NCBI GenBank assembly: GCA_026874595.1
Contig: CM049310.1
Span: 47,689,058-47,753,057 of the forward strand
DNA length: 64,000 bases
Reading direction: 5' to 3'
Source of the DNA: Sipunculus nudus
Lineage: Eukaryota > Annelida > Sipuncula > Golfingiida > Sipunculidae
Below, one piece after another: positions 26,071 to 36,367 of this stretch. A program made the translations under genes and the position numbers. The notes under the pieces were generated by a model. It was not told the origin of the DNA. It did no database searches and saw nothing but the letters and a program-made list of their open reading frames with translations. How positions within the stretch are numbered: the first letter of the stretch is position 1; each line of letters starts with the position of its first letter.

Positions 26071-28457
26071 AAAACAAGTGACCCATGGGTCATGATGCTC
26101 AGCTGCCAAGCATGACCTGCGACATCATGGGCTGAGATTCACAACTTCCAGTCAAATTTTTGAAGAACCTATTTGCCAGTTTGTTGAAATTTTCTACGAC
26201 AACAGAAATATATATCACCAATGTCTGGTTAAAAAACAGTGAATTGATCGTCTGAGGAAAAATGTATGATTGTTGAGCTATCAGGAACTATTCCCATAGC
26301 TTGCCTGATACCTGTCAGTCTCAAAAGGAACACCACACAGGCCAAATATAAGATCAAAATATATAGCAAAAATCAAGGAAATTCATGCAAGAATAATTGA
26401 GAAACAGGTGCTTCTGTATGAATTTTTATTCAATACAAGCCAACTGTGCTGAACTTTTATAAATGATAGTAATATTTATTAAGAAATACTGACCCCATCC
26501 TTTGCAAGATTACATTAATATACGTCCAACTGCATTCACTTTAAACGTTCTTGAGATAATATGATCAAAAGGAATTTAAAGATGGTTGCCTGGTGGCCAT
26601 ATTGGACTCCTAACAGGTCTGAAATCAGACAACAAACATTCTCTAAATTGGACCAAACATTGAAGAAAAATCACTGAAACTTCACTGACAAAAGGATTTC
26701 AAAGGTGGCGAACTGGCAGACATAATGGATTTCTGACAAGTCTGACATTTGATATCACACATCCTCCAATTTGAGACGAAACCTGTGGCATATTCTCCAA
26801 AGGATGTTAAAGTGATGAATGTCCAAAACAATTCAAAAGGCATGTTCAGGCCCTCTTATCAGATTTATAGATATGCGAATGTAAAAAGTGTAGGTCCAAT
26901 ATTTTTGAATAGGTAAACTGCAAACCTGAAAGAAAAGAAATACAGAAAGCATGACTAAGAGTCTTGTAATAAAAAAAAGCCATCCTAAATCCAGGTACAC
27001 ATCCACATATTATGAGAACAAACATTTGCTTTTTTATCTGGTGATTTATATAAAAATATTCAGATATCTAGGGAACTAAGTGTATTTCTATGATTCCAAA
27101 AAATAAAATGCAAAATGTTCCCATCATCTTATAAACCAGTAGCTAAACCTTAGTACTATACTCTCTTAATGCCAGGCTGAAGCATTCCAGAAACAGTGTT
27201 TTTGTTATGCAGTAACTAGGTACTTATCACTCAGCCTTATCACTTAATAGGCTGATACAAATGGGAGTCATATGTCACCAGCGTCACTCACAATTACAGC
27301 CACACAGTGAGATGTACCACTTGAGTTCAATGGTTATACATAAAAATTGAGATGGTCTGCAAAATAAGTTATTGTGAACATCTCTGACCTATGACCATGG
27401 CCTTTTGCCCACATATCAACTGGATTTTTTCTAAATGATGGGTAACTACTAACCACTTAAATCTGGTGTAATTACTTGGCAACCAATTAGTGAATAACTT
27501 TGACCTGCAACCTTTAACCTCCTGACCAGCTGACCCCAAAATCAACAAGTTATTTCTTCAAGCAAAAAGACCCATAAATATGAAGTTTGAAACAAATTGA
27601 GTGATGCATAGATGTGGCATATGTGAAAGACTGAAGGTTTGGGTTTAACAGTTTCACTTGAAATATGTTCACAAGCATTTAGAACAATTTAATATTTTGA
27701 CCTTGAACTTTGACCTTTTGAACTCTATATCAATAGGCTTTTTGCCCTATTGGTAGGCAAGCCATATATGACACATCACAGATGGCATGTATAGATTGAA
27801 AAGTTTGCCTGAAAATGACTCCACGCAAGAAGTGGGTTCTGTGAACTTGACCTTTGACCTCAAAATCAACAGGTCTTTTCCCCTATTGACTAAGAAGCGA
27901 TATCAGTGCTGGAAGGTTTGGAAGGAAAAGTCTTGCTTGAAATGTGTCCACAACCTTTTCAAAGAACTGGATCCTATGACCCTGACCTTTGACCTCAAAA
28001 TCTATAGGATTCTTCTCCCACTTAGCAGGTGAGCTAAATGTGAAAGATCAAAGAATCGGGATGAAAGATTTGGCTTAAAATGCATCAGCAGGCTTTTTAA
28101 AGAAGTGGGTCCTGTGACCTTGACCTTTGATCTTGTGACCTCAAAATAATTATGGTTCTTTCCCTGTTGGTAGGTGAGCTGTATGTGAAAGATGGAAGGT
28201 TTGGGATGAAAATTTTGGCTAAAAGAATTATTTCTGGGGGGTGCAAACACAACTTGTAACTTCGAGAATATAGGTCGCAGTGACCTTATTTCAGGTTTGC
28301 AAGGAGATCTTTTCACAACCTCTCAGACTGCATAGGGTTCATGACCCTAGCCCCTACAGTTACCATTTGTGCCTGCTAACGGACGGACAGACGGAAGGAC
28401 GACGAACAAAAATCCCTCTCTATAGCCCAGCATGACTGAAGTCAGCTGAGCTAAAAA
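26071..28457 (+). mobile_element. 2.4-kb interspersed element, copy 2
   Basis: Collinear with 20369-22808 in the same orientation, with roughly one difference per 10-15 bases by eye and small indels. For example, the copy-1 segment around 21185-21235 is shortened here. It retains two perfect DR1 motifs (27848-27860, 27983-27995) and the same terminal sequences. The two copies form direct repeats about 3.3 kb apart and could support deletion by unequal exchange. Confidence 0.85.
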
Positions 28458-28786
28458 CTGCAGGGGTTTTGAGATATTTGGAAAAAAAGGTGGATGGATG
28501 GACGGACGAGGACCATAAAGTTAGTAGTCCTGTCTTACAGCGGGGGGACTATAAATTTTATACACTGACATACAGCAGAAATTATATTGAATATAAGGCT
28601 ACACTTGCTACAGATTATGTAGAATTAATATTAGTAATTTCAAACTTAACTGACAAGCATTTATAAAATGGGATGAAATGTACTCTGAATTGAGACATGG
28701 TAGGTGCAATAGTTCTCATTTTGGAGCGACTGCAGGATCACTCATCCACTGTCTCGATAAGGTTATGAGTGTATACAGTATATATA
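28458..28786. other. Spacer with a GGATGGATGGACGGAC tail repeat, no gene seen
   Basis: 28490-28555 carries a GGATGGATGGACGGAC tract then AGTAGTCCTGTCTTACAGCG, then GGGGGACTATAAA. This is a hairpin-like end similar to the one at about 19972-20004. The rest is unremarkable. Confidence 0.5.
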
Positions 28787-28901
28787 AGGTATATAGATGT
28801 TCAATGGCCAATCAGGGCTGGACTAAATATTGAAATACACTAAATACACTGAATTAACACCGAAATACACTTAAAAAAACATTTAAATAAAACAGAAATA
28901 A

Positions 28902-28967
<66 letters not shown>

Positions 28968-29368
28968 GAAAAAAAGATATAATCCTTATATATAAATATA
29001 TATATATCTATATATATATATATTTATATATAAAGATTATATCTTTTTTTCTAGGTTTCTTAAAGATCATAAATTGGATTTTATATATTTATATGTATAT
29101 TATAAATATATATTATACATTTATACGGTATATATAGATATATTAAATTTATATATATATATATATATTCTACATATATTGAACATATATACCAGTGGTA
29201 CCGTCTGTTATTTCAGTATATTTTGGTGTTATTTAAGACAATAAATGTATTTTGGTGCTATTTCAGTGAATTTCGCCGATATTTCAGTGTATTGAGATGT
29301 AATTTCGGTGTTTTTAGATATTTAATCCAGCCTTGATTTGGCCTTGGTGACTGAACATCTATAAACCT
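28787..29368. mobile_element. 582-bp foldback (long inverted repeat) element with (TA)n loop
   Basis: The left arm (AGGTATATAGATGTTCA, then GGCCAATCAGGGCTGGACTA) and the reverse complement of the right arm (AGGTTTATAGATGTTCAG, then a GGCCAAATCAAGGCTGG segment) match over roughly 80 bases. The match includes repeated AAATACACTGA motifs. The centre holds a (TA)n tract (28903-28962) and a second hairpin: AGAAAAAAAGATATAATCC at 28967-28985 pairs with GATTATATCTTTTTTTCT at 29035-29052. No coding capacity. It lies 720 bp upstream of the MRPS28 start. Confidence 0.85.
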
Positions 29369-29406
29369 AATTTAAGATTCTATACTCTCTCCAATTACAC
29401 TATAGT

Positions 29407-29547
29407 ATGGCAGTGGCAGGAACTTTGGTGCGAAGAATTTGCTGCTACAACTGCTACTTCAGAAAACGAAGTAAATGGGGGATATTGGCAGTAGGGTTCA
29501 GGAGTGCTAATTCTGATAAACAAGCAATACGGTTAAATAATATATGA
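29407..29547 (+). CDS. Small open frame with a presequence-like N-terminus (unassigned)
   Basis: A 46-codon frame begins MAVAGTLVRRICCYNCYFRK and continues through RSKWGILAVGFRSANSDKQ before a stop. It has no acidic residue in its first 38 positions except one Asp near the end. It is rich in Arg, Lys, Leu and small residues, the composition of a mitochondrial targeting sequence. A possible donor (GCA|GTAGGG) lies at about 29491. It could be a first exon of a mitochondrial gene, an upstream frame, or chance. It does not splice obviously into MRPS28, which has its own start with an in-frame upstream stop. Confidence 0.2.
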   Translation: MAVAGTLVRRICCYNCYFRKRSKWGILAVGFRSANSDKQAIRLNNI

Positions 29548-29885
29548 AACTTACGTGCAGGGTATATAGAAAAGGGCTACACTGATGAGTAGTATACAGA
29601 CAAGATATATGAAACTATTCTCGGCCAAAAAACAATATCGCCAGCGAAACTCTCGCAAACAAGCGATTTCGTCAACGCCATATCGCACCAAACAGAAACT
29701 CGGTGTCTATACGTACATGTGAGCGATATTATAATATTTAAAATTAAAAAAATTATTAGATGTACAAACTATTTTTTTAACAATGAGTCAATAACAAAAA
29801 TGAATAAAAAAGTTGAGTCATTATATTTTAACAAGCTATTAGGAAGCAATGTCAGGATAGATGTCATTTACCACTCGGTTGCACG

Positions 29886-29891
29886 TTCCGG
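29886..29891 (-). promoter_or_regulatory. ETS-type core (ACCGGAA) upstream of MRPS28
   Basis: The minus strand reads GAACCGGAACG around this hexamer, an ETS-family core, 195 bp before the MRPS28 start codon. ETS/GABP-type sites are common in promoters of nuclear genes for mitochondrial proteins. No TATA box is obvious between here and the ATG. One short motif is weak evidence. Confidence 0.3.
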
Positions 29892-30085
29892 TTCTAGACC
29901 CAAATATTGGCCTCCAACATACCTGAAACCACCAGTCTGACATGTTGACAACATCGCATGTGCTTTGGGAATGAGAGAACTGGGCAAGTGAGACCAGAGG
30001 TTATAGGTCACAGCTAACCAATCATAGATACTCTTACATATATCTTCCTCTGAAAGCATGGATATGATTCGCCTCTTGTTTTGAC

Positions 30086-30471
30086 ATGGCTGCGCCCTTG
30101 ACAGCACGCTTTGCTCCGCGCTGTCTACAAATTTTACGTAAAAAATCAGTTATTTGTTGCTGCAGGAGTTATAGCAAAGCACCAGATGGAACAGACAAAA
30201 CAGGAGGAGACAGTGGGTTGTTTAAAGCCGCCAAGATTTTCCAACAGGTGGACGAAGCCCTGAAAGTTGAGAAAGTAAGCCCTCCAAAACAGAGCCAGGG
30301 AGAGGAGGAGAGTTTTGCCAGTCTGTTGAGACGGTCTCCCCTAGTTCAGCTTGGTGACCCGGACGGAAAGATGGTCGTGGGAACCATCTTTGAGGTGCAA
30401 GATGAAGACCTATATATTGATTTTGGCGGAAAATTTCACTGTGTGTGTAGACGACCACCGGTAAGATCAAG
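30086..30471 (+). CDS. MRPS28: MRPS28, mitochondrial small ribosomal subunit protein bS1m, exon 1
   Basis: Exon 1 encodes residues 1-128 plus two bases of codon 129. MRPS28 (bS1m) is a structural protein of the mitochondrial 28S small subunit and acts in the matrix. Residues 1-30 are Arg/Cys/Leu-rich without acidic residues, a typical import presequence. [10 protein letters not shown] (77-86) and [17 protein letters not shown] (108-124) match the conserved MRPS28 core as I know it. The start is well supported: GACATGG context and an in-frame TGA at 30065-30067. Exon 1 must end at 30471 (AG|GTATGT). Using GTAAGA at 30461 instead would bring an immediate stop. The full protein would be 177 residues, close to the human length of about 187. 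Both exons are open and intact. Confidence 0.95.
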
Positions 30472-30844
30472 GTATGTCTTATGGTTATGAATTAATCAAT
30501 TAATAATAATAATAATAATGATAATTGGTATTAATATTATATGATTAATATTATTATAAATGAGTCCTCAGCGAACTAATTGTTAGATGATATTGTTTTA
30601 TTTTAAAATATAAAGATTATCTGAAATTTTAGTTTAAAAATTTAAAATAAAATATACATTGAGAAGACATATATTAAATTTAAATAATTAATTATTTAAA
30701 TAAAGTAAATTGAAATGGAAGTATTACTTAATACACACTAGTTTAATATCAATAAAATTAAAATTAACATGTAAATAATTTAAAGATAGTAACCTATAGT
30801 TACTAAGATGATTTTGATTAAATTATTTTCTTCTTTATTTTTAG
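30472..30844 (+). other. MRPS28: MRPS28 intron (373 bp)
   Basis: GTATGT donor and TTCTTCTTTATTTTTAG acceptor, AT-rich interior with a short (AAT)n run at 30502-30518. The intron is phase 2: codon 129 is AG from exon 1 and T from exon 2 (Ser). Its composition differs sharply from both exons. Confidence 0.92.
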
Positions 30845-30992
30845 TGAATACAAAAGGGGAGCCAAGGTTCGACTGAGACTTCATGATCTTGAGTTATCGG
30901 CGAAATATCTCGGCACAGCAAGGGCTATAACTTTACTAGAAGCAGATGCAACATTATTAGGATTGTATAGAGAGACTGATAAAAGGAAATAA
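30845..30992 (+). CDS. MRPS28: MRPS28, exon 2 (terminal)
   Basis: Exon 2 supplies the last base of codon 129 and residues 130-177. [20 protein letters not shown] and the following [18 protein letters not shown] match the family's C-terminal core, in which KGxxVRLRLxDLEL is strongly conserved. The protein ends in a short basic tail (ETDKRK) and stops at TAA 30990-30992. AATAAA overlaps the stop codon (30988-30993). ATTAAA at 31087-31092 is better placed to be the polyadenylation signal. The gene has two coding exons in this window; no other MRPS28 copy is present. Confidence 0.95.
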
Positions 30993-31086
30993 ATTTGACA
31001 TTTAACATTCATTGTGCATTACTCAGTCTAGGTTGACTCTAATGTATAATGCAATGGATGTGGAAGAATCTTGAAAGTGTTTGACT

Positions 31087-31092
31087 TTATTA
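31087..31092 (+). terminator. Candidate polyadenylation signal (ATTAAA) of MRPS28
   Basis: The common ATTAAA variant lies 95 bases after the MRPS28 stop, in CTTTATTAAACAGAC. The canonical AATAAA at 30988-30993 overlaps the stop codon, so cleavage there would leave almost no 3' UTR. Which one is used cannot be decided from sequence. Confidence 0.35.
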
Positions 31093-31632
31093 AACAGACA
31101 AGACTGGAAGTTTATAATGATAAACTGAATATTTTGGTTTCAAAGTACTCTCTACAAATTAAGACTACAATGTATGGCTGCCTCTTCATTAACACATTTT
31201 TGCAGTGTGATGGCATTACTAGCAGTGTTGAACGAGTTGCACAGATATTGCTTCATGTGCGATTTTCACCTCTTCGTATGCAACTTGCATCAATGGAAAT
31301 GCTACATGGATAAAAATCTAAAACAATTCTGACTGCCAGCCCAACACAGAAATATAACATTTATGGAAAGGGTTCTGCCCAGGGTTCCTGCACAGTAGCT
31401 GCGCAGTTACACCCTATGCTCATGATAAGGCAGCCTTGTATGCCATAAAGTGAGAGACTTCCAGTTGAAGGTGAAACCTGATTTTATATATACATGTATA
31501 AACTGCATTTCTTAAAGTCTTCATTATTTCGCATGAATGATGTGCTAATTTATGGCCTTTTGATTTCCCCATAGAATGTAATAACATTTTCTAAATTTAA
31601 TTGTACTTTGAATTATAGGGGAATTTGAATGG

Positions 31633-31640
31633 CTACCAGT
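31633..31640. other. Target-site duplication, left copy (CTACCAGT)
   Basis: Perfect 8-bp match to 33194-33201, directly before CAGGG. Confidence 0.95.
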
Positions 31641-33193
31641 CAGGGTTGGGTTTTAGGCTGCCCAAAACCTGTTTTCGGCAGGGCAGAGCCTAAAACCTGC
31701 CTTTAACTGCCTAAAATAGGTTATAACCTGCCTAAAACTGCCTTTAACTGCCTAAAACCTTACATATCTTCACCTATGACTTGCAGTTTTATTGTTACAC
31801 AGCTAAATGCATTAAAGAAATATGCTCAACAAATTTAAAGTGAGGAACACTTTATTCAAACTAAATATATTAAACCATGACACAAAAAAAAAGCAAAAAA
31901 TTAATACAACACTACTTCAGGTGTTCCATATGAACACATTTCTCAGACAGTTTTAGCTTGTATCCCTAAATCATGTTCTGACGTCTCCCACCACCATTAC
32001 TGCCAATTTATAAAAGAATGCTCATACAGTAAGCTTATAACCAGATACTTTGATACAACATTTTGATCACAATCAAGGGACTAAATTTTGTGATTTATGC
32101 GAAACAAGTTTTCCAGAATTTTTAAAGTTGTTCCATTTACACTGATAAATAGTCCCTTATACTGGTGTATATTTTGTATGCCTGTAGCTTCAAATAGTAA
32201 AGAGCAAAAAGATTGATCTTTTAAATTATAACAGATCTTTTATGCTAGCCATAAACTAAAAATATGATAATATCTTACATTATCTGATAATGAACAAGAA
32301 CATCAACTGGATGTTTATTCTCCTAGCTAGGTCATCCTTTGTCAAATTTTAAGATTTTGTGTACATACTTATGGTCCTTTATAATGATGGATATGCTCTG
32401 TCAACTGTATGATGAGACTGTGAAAATGGAATCCTCATGAAACACTGTAATAAGTATAAAACTGAAAAATGTGAAAATATATTGCAGTGAATATGCTGCA
32501 AACCACAGAATATGCATAATCACTTTGGGGCTGTGTTCAACCTAAAGGGCTGAGAAACCTACATGTCTTGGTCAGGGGCCCTGACTGCATCAGGCAGTAA
32601 AAAGTTTGACTCAGGAACAGTTTTCAGGGCAAGGGAAAGTATGTATTAAAGTTCACATAAACATCTACTAAGACACAGCATTGGGACTTATGACCATTGG
32701 GTCTAATGACCCCATCATCCTGATAAATAGTAATTAGCTGGTCTAATCACGCATGGCCTCTGCCTGTGGTTCCCTGCCTTACAAAAGGCATACTGGAGGC
32801 TCTATTGCATCATTCCAGGTAGCAGAGCACTCATCAGCAAACCAAAAGTTTCTTATAAAGACATTACCTTGGCCATTGAAACTAAGTGCCACACAAACAA
32901 GGTTTCATGCTCAAGAAACCTACACAGACTCTTTGAAGACTACATGATGCCAGCCAACATAAATCATGTATTACTTATACCTGAAACCTCCCAGAAGCCA
33001 AGCAAAGCCTTGTCACTGTGTCACCCAAGCCAGTTTGGTAGTTTTATAGATCTTTAAGTCAAAATTTAAACAAATATAGGTTTTAGGCACGTTTGATGCC
33101 TAAAACATGCCTAAAACCTGTTTTAGGCAGGGAAGTTTTAACCAGGTTATAACCTATGGTTAAAACCTTCCTGCCTAAAACTTGCCAACCCTG
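31641..33193 (-). mobile_element. Non-autonomous hAT-like element, copy 2 (1,553 bp, inverted)
   Basis: Same family as 15077-16604 in the opposite orientation. It opens with CAGGGTTGGGTTTTAGGCTG and closes with AAAACTTGCCAACCCTG. A perfect 8-bp duplication, CTACCAGT, flanks it at 31633-31640 and 33194-33201. Large internal blocks are shared with copy 1, for example TCAGGGCCCCTGACCA and GACATGTAGGTTTCTCAG on the appropriate strands. By eye the two copies are about 85-90% alike. No transposase frame. It landed about 650 bp past the MRPS28 stop. Confidence 0.93.
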
Positions 33194-33201
33194 CTACCAG
33201 T
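33194..33201. other. Target-site duplication, right copy (CTACCAGT)
   Basis: Perfect 8-bp match to 31633-31640, directly after CCCTG. Confidence 0.95.
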
Positions 33202-35725
33202 TTATATTTTATGCTCATACTAATAAATATAGCTCAGCTGTTGTAATGACCCTGTTATCTAGTGTATGTTATGGTGAACCTTTGGAGAATAGCCTACCAT
33301 AAAATTGAGCTAGTGTCTACAGTCAGAAAAATCAGTGGATGGCTTATATTTGTTCAGCACTATTTTCATGCTCGCATAATTTTGCAAAGTTTCTCAACTT
33401 TCATTTCTGCAATCTGGCATCTGTAATAAATTTCAAAATTTGTAATAAGGTACAAAAATAATTTGTTAGTGTCCATACAAAATTTTACCCCATCACAGAT
33501 TTAACTGCCTACACTGCCCCATGTAACTAAGCTCTTGGCCTGTGAATATTTTGAACAGTATGTGTCTGTCACTTTAGGAAAGCGTAATATATATATATTT
33601 ATATGTATATATGTTTTAGCATTTGCGTGGAAAATACCGTCCCGTAATGTAAACTAACTTTTAGATGAGGGTATCTTTACACTTTATCCATTTCTTTCAT
33701 AATTAAATTTCATTTTTCATATTTCTTTTTTATTACCTAGCAGTCAGTTTATTAAATTATCCACAGGTTATTAATTTACAGTTCATGATTGAAGGATTTT
33801 AATGAACAGCTTTATGGTTCAGACCATACTAAGACAGCATCCAAATATTTCTATAACAGGGGAAGAAGTCTTTCCGTTATTACACTAAGCTGAGTCACAA
33901 CACAGAGGAACCCCCAAAATTGCATTCTCCTGTGAGTGAGGCCTAAAGAGCTCAGATTGGGTTGGGGCTAGACCACAGAGGCCGGTAAAATGTTCTACAT
34001 ATGACTTGAACATTTTAACAATTATTTCACCACAAGGATAACATTCAAAAGATGATATTTTGCAAATTATAAACATAGAGAAGGATTTTCCCGATTGACA
34101 TCAACAAGAAAATTGTGGTTAAGTAACAGAAAATCCCCATAATTTATGTGACAGGTGCCTCAAAATTTCCTCTATACATTGCATATTTAAAGAAATTTCC
34201 CAATTGGGAGGGGGATGCCCCCTGGATACCCCCTCCCATAGCCTCCTCCATGTAATTAACTCGAGTGATCACATGATTAAAATAGGTGAAATAAAAAGAT
34301 CAAATATTTCTATTTTCCATAGACTGAAATGTTACGTTTATATATATATATATTAAATTTACAAAACAAAATTTTAAGAACTTTGATTTTATAAAGTCCA
34401 TCAGCCATGCACACAGACCGAGAAAGTTGCTAATAGACCGAACTACTATGCATATTAAAGATCGAAATTAACCTAACTTGTATTAGTACCAAGCTGGCCA
34501 CTAGATGGCAGCAAAGCTAAGCATACAATAAAATAGTTCTTGCATACATAACATAAATGGTAGCCCGATGAATAACTGAGCAGACACAATAAAGCCACTT
34601 AGTAGCTACATTTAGTCTTGGGCTTCATGCAGAATATTTACACCATAAAAACACAATACCTTCGTGGCGGAGGTATAATAACAATGACCCCTCCGTGGAA
34701 CGTGATGCCATTTTTTTGGCAACCCCTGCCATGGTGTTAAAAACACTTAAAATTTATTTTGTAAATAAGCACATTTACTTTTACATTTTAGGCCAATCAC
34801 CCATACAAATGTTTAAGGAAAATATAAACATTTCTGTTAAATTTTGCAGAATACAGGACATTTTGTTAAAAATAAATTTCACTCATGTAGTATTAAATGT
34901 CTTAAATGTTACATGTTAAATGTACGCTCAATGAAATCCAGTCTTTTTGTAATCCTTTTCCTGCACGTGGAATCAAATGGCGTCAAATTAAGATGCGTGA
35001 ACTTTCTCATATCCAAGGGTATATGTTAACGTGCAGTTGACCCTGTGTGTGCAGTTGTAATTCTGGATTTAAGAGTTTAAAATTTAAAAAGATGAAAACC
35101 AACTTTTATGCCAATGAGAATATAATTTACTTTCATCGATCACTCATTAAATTGGCTCATGTATGAATTTTGAAACATTCTGATATATTTTTGGTAATAA
35201 TTATATATTCATGAAATAATTTAATTTTAATTACTTTGATTATTTTATTGACATTGTTCTGTGTATGGTGATATAGAACGCTTGAAAATAAATTTGTGCA
35301 AGTCTAAAGTTTCCCTTAAAGATACCCTGTATTATCGCGAAAATGTGAAGTTTATTGCAGGAATCAAGGTTCCCTGTCACAAAAACTGGACTCCCGTGCA
35401 GGCAAAAGAAAAGTTCGATGCTTGTTCGAGGACATTTGAGTATGGACAATGAATTTTAATAAAAAAAATTGCTAGACGCTGACGGATTGACCATTGACAG
35501 GTTTATACGATGTTATCAGACAGCTACACAGAGGACACTGTAACCGCTTAACGGTTGCGATGGAAAGATCTTACTCTTCTCGTGTGGAAGCGTCGCGAAA
35601 ACCAGTTTGTGGAATGGGACGACCGCTGGTTCAGGCTGCCTGACACAAGCTGCCGACTGGTGGCCATTTGAAGTACTAATTTGCTCTGGTTTGGGCATTT
35701 TGGAATTGTGGTATTACTTTAAAAA
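33202..35725. other. AT-rich intergenic DNA, no gene seen
   Basis: Small features only: a perfect 10-bp inverted repeat TGGGAGGGGG/CCCCCTCCCA at 34205-34238 and the CTCF-like match at 34498. Two overlapping antisense frames of 63 and 69 codons lie near 35240-35452, without motifs I trust. Confidence 0.5.
34498..34511 (+). promoter_or_regulatory. Consensus match to the CTCF core motif
   Basis: CCACTAGATGGCAG fits CCASYAGRKGGCRS at every position. CTCF is present across bilaterians and acts in insulation and loop anchoring. The site lies 3.5 kb downstream of MRPS28 in sequence with no obvious repeat signature. Occupancy is inference. Confidence 0.5.
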
Positions 35726-35927
35726 CAGAAGCGGATCCGGGGGGGGGGGGGGGGGGGGGGAGAGAATAAGGGATAATCAGAAGCAACGTTTTTTAAGGGC
35801 TTCAGACAAAATTTTGTGGCCTGGACTTCCCTTTTTTCCAGACCTGAGGATTTTTTTAAGGGTTTTCATTAGTTCTCCTGGGTTGGACCCCCCCCCCCCC
35901 CTTTTCTAAATCCTGGATCCGCCCCTG
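35726..35927. mobile_element. Small hAT-like MITE with G/C-run subterminal ends (202 bp)
   Basis: Left end CAGAAGCGGATCCGGGGG and right end CCTGGATCCGCCCCTG are inverted repeats sharing GCGGATCC. Long G (35740-35760) and C (35888-35901) runs lie just inside them. CAG..CTG termini suggest a hAT relationship. The flanking octamers (TTTAAAAA, TTAAATGA) match at only 5 of 8 positions, so the target duplication is not convincing. A related fragment is at 43183-43365. Confidence 0.65.
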
Positions 35928-36325
35928 TTAAATGAACTTATATGAAGATTTACCGTATATTCTTAAATGAAGTCCATTTGAACAAAAGAAAGAAATACAA
36001 ACGGTATTCTATATAAAAACGCAGAAAGAATAAGAAACTGTATTCTCGTGTCTAGACAGTATATTGATATATATATACAGGCCTGATTATGAAATAGATA
36101 TGCGATTTGTTAGATAATCTTTAATGTACCGGTTATAAGGTCTACTTTATCAGTCAGATAATTTTATTAGTATCTATATTAATTTTCAGGGTGTGATGAT
36201 CAAGTGGCACTATTCTAACAGACATGCACCGGGGTGGCGGAATCAATTGAATGGCACATATATGCGTTTGTGCATTGCGGAAGTGTAGTTTCCCGCCTAG
36301 AGGCAGACCGCTGGCCTAATCTAAC

Positions 36326-36328
<3 letters not shown>

Positions 36329-36366
<38 letters not shown>
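36329..36366. repeat. (GA)n microsatellite
   Basis: AG dinucleotide run of about 30 bases plus a degenerate tail. Confidence 0.95.

Positions 36367-36367
<1 letters not shown>

Larger units (their letters stand above)
30993..31640. other. MRPS28 3' UTR and downstream flank
   Basis: No further coding exon is needed or seen. The 80-codon frame at 31071-31313 overlaps the presumed 3' UTR and has no recognised motif. Confidence 0.5.

Noticed and set aside
20369-28457. The two 2.4-kb copies as long terminal repeats of a retroelement
   Set aside because: The 3.3 kb between them is MITE and tandem-repeat DNA with no gag or pol trace, and the ends are not TG..CA.
30222-30470. 82-codon minus-strand frame over MRPS28 exon 1
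   Set aside because: Antisense shadow of the MRPS28 coding exon.
31071-31313. 80-codon frame after MRPS28 as an extra exon or gene
   Set aside because: MRPS28 already ends with its conserved C-terminus at 30992; this frame has no motif and lies in the likely 3' UTR or flank.
35240-35452. Antisense pair of 63- and 69-codon frames, possibly a retrotransposon fragment
   Set aside because: The plus frame has a faint resemblance to LTR-element reverse transcriptase (LKINLCKSKVSLKD), but no catalytic motif follows and the match is too weak to call.
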